6,360 nt of DNA. Source: Clostridiales bacterium (GTDB lineage Bacteria; Bacillota; Clostridia; Christensenellales; JAISNN01). Positions 5,467-6,360 of the stretch are shown here, piece by piece. The stretch is from the NCBI GenBank assembly GCA_031289865.1, contig JAITOQ010000115.1, positions 1-6,360 of the forward strand, read 5' to 3'. The notes under the pieces were generated by a model. It was not told the DNA's origin. It searched no databases and saw only the letters and a program-made list of their open reading frames with translations. Positions within the stretch are counted from its first letter, which is position 1; every line of letters begins with the position of its first letter. The position numbers and the translations under genes are program-made.

Positions 5467-6360
5467 ATGGCAAAAGTAGCAAAATCCATTATTGATTTAG
5501 TGGGCAAAACCCCTCTTTTAGAGGTGGCGAACTATTCCCAAAAAGTCGGCGCAAAAGCGTCTATTCTCGCGAAATTAGAGCTGTTTAATCCCGCGGGAAG
5601 CGTAAAAGACCGTATCGCAAAAGCGATGGTGCTCGATGCGGAAGAAAAAGGAATCTTGACCGCGGGCGCGACCATAATCGAGCCGACGAGCGGAAATACG
5701 GGTATCGGACTTGCGTCCGTCGCGGCGGCGCGGGGCTACAAGCTCATACTCACCATGCCCGAAACCATGAGTATCGAGAGAAGAAACCTCCTCAAGGCTT
5801 ACGGCGCGGAGCTTGTCCTCACCGAAGGTCCTAAGGGCATGAAAGGCGCGATCGCAAGAGCCGACGAACTCAAAGAGGAAATCAAAGGCGCGGTCATTTT
5901 GGGACAGTTTGTCAACCCGGCTAACCCTCAAGTCCACCGTGAAACCACGGGACCTGAGATTTGGGACGACACAGACGGCAAAGTCGATATCTTTATCAGC
6001 GGCGTAGGTACGGGCGGTACAGTGACGGGCGCGGGTGAGTATCTAAAATCCAAAAATCCAAAAATAAAGGTCATCGCGGTCGAACCGACCGATTCGCCGG
6101 TACTATCTAAAGGCGTTGCGGGACCTCACAAAATACAAGGCATAGGCGCGGGCTTTATCCCGGCGACTCTCGATACCTCCGTGTACGACGAGGTTCTCAC
6201 CGTCAAAAATGAGGAAGCGTTTGCCGCGGCGAAGCTTTTGGCAAAAACCGAGGGCGTTTTAGTCGGCATTTCTTCGGGCGCGGCACTCCACGCTGCGGCA
6301 GTACTCGCTCAAAAGGACGAAAACAAAGGCAAAACCATCGTCGTCATTCTTCCCGATACG
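5467..6360 (+). CDS. cysK: Cysteine synthase A (O-acetylserine sulfhydrylase), 3'-partial
   Basis: PLP enzyme (fold type II) that makes cysteine from O-acetylserine and sulfide, the last step of cysteine synthesis. 298 codons are present and the frame is open at the window edge; about 10-15 residues are missing compared with a typical 310-residue CysK. Visible motifs: NPAGSVKDR (41-49) with Schiff-base Lys47; the substrate loop PTSGNTG (73-79); the PLP-phosphate loop GTGGT (181-185); GPHKIQGIGAGFIP (219-232), typical of CysK; and ISSGAA (268-273) with Ser270 near the pyridine nitrogen. Absence of extra N- or C-terminal domains argues against cystathionine beta-synthase, and the HKIQGIGAGF segment favours CysK over CysM. 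The start is ATG 9 bases after AGGAG (5453-5457). It follows metY by 19 bp with no terminator or promoter between, so both are read from the strong promoter at 4067. Confidence 0.95.
   Translation, partial: MAKVAKSIIDLVGKTPLLEVANYSQKVGAKASILAKLELFNPAGSVKDRIAKAMVLDAEEKGILTAGATIIEPTSGNTGIGLASVAAARGYKLILTMPETMSIERRNLLKAYGAELVLTEGPKGMKGAIARADELKEEIKGAVILGQFVNPANPQVHRETTGPEIWDDTDGKVDIFISGVGTGGTVTGAGEYLKSKNPKIKVIAVEPTDSPVLSKGVAGPHKIQGIGAGFIPATLDTSVYDEVLTVKNEEAFAAAKLLAKTEGVLVGISSGAALHAAAVLAQKDENKGKTIVVILPDT

Noticed and set aside
5575..5937. 120-codon minus-strand frame inside cysK
   Set aside because: It is antisense to conserved CysK motifs, with no independent evidence of coding.

Overview
The window reads as a chromosomal stretch of a low-to-moderate GC, probably Gram-positive anaerobe. 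I would guess an uncultured gut Clostridia lineage. The grounds are strong purine-rich ribosome binding sites (AAAGGAG, GGAGG), a textbook vegetative promoter, A/T-rich intergenic DNA, a metY-cysK sulfur operon, and small interspersed repeats of a type I associate with such genomes. This placement is inference; there is no rRNA or other marker gene here.

Layout, all genes on the + strand. (1) 1-1945: the 3' part of a long helical protein that enters from the left edge. It has a charged coiled-coil or irregular TPR N-terminal part, then eight tandem tetratricopeptide units of exactly 46 residues (138 bp). (2) 1963-2571: 17 bp downstream, a small alpha/beta protein with a Rossmann-like, DUF4062/TIR-like look, interrupted by a Gly/Ser/Lys-rich linker and ending inside a heptanucleotide repeat. 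The two genes almost certainly form one transcription unit and are the most interesting protein content, possibly a sensor/effector pair. (3) 2572-2830: a gene-free 259 bp holding a perfect 30-bp inverted repeat pair (REPIN-like) around another small repeat. (4) 2831-3775: an HSL-type alpha/beta hydrolase with an intact catalytic triad. (5) 3776-4148: a 373-bp gene-free stretch with two heptamer repeats, a long inverted repeat that may act as a terminator, a weak candidate promoter and a perfect consensus sigma-A promoter with a possible operator. (6) 4149-5447 and 5467-6360 (cut by the window end): metY and cysK, spaced 19 bp apart.

The metY-cysK operon fixes sulfide into the two sulfur amino acids: MetY makes homocysteine from O-acetylhomoserine and CysK makes cysteine from O-acetylserine. 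The TPR/alpha-beta pair and the hydrolase look like accessory genes. They sit among dispersed palindromic repeats, and the hydrolase is bracketed by repeat elements on both sides.
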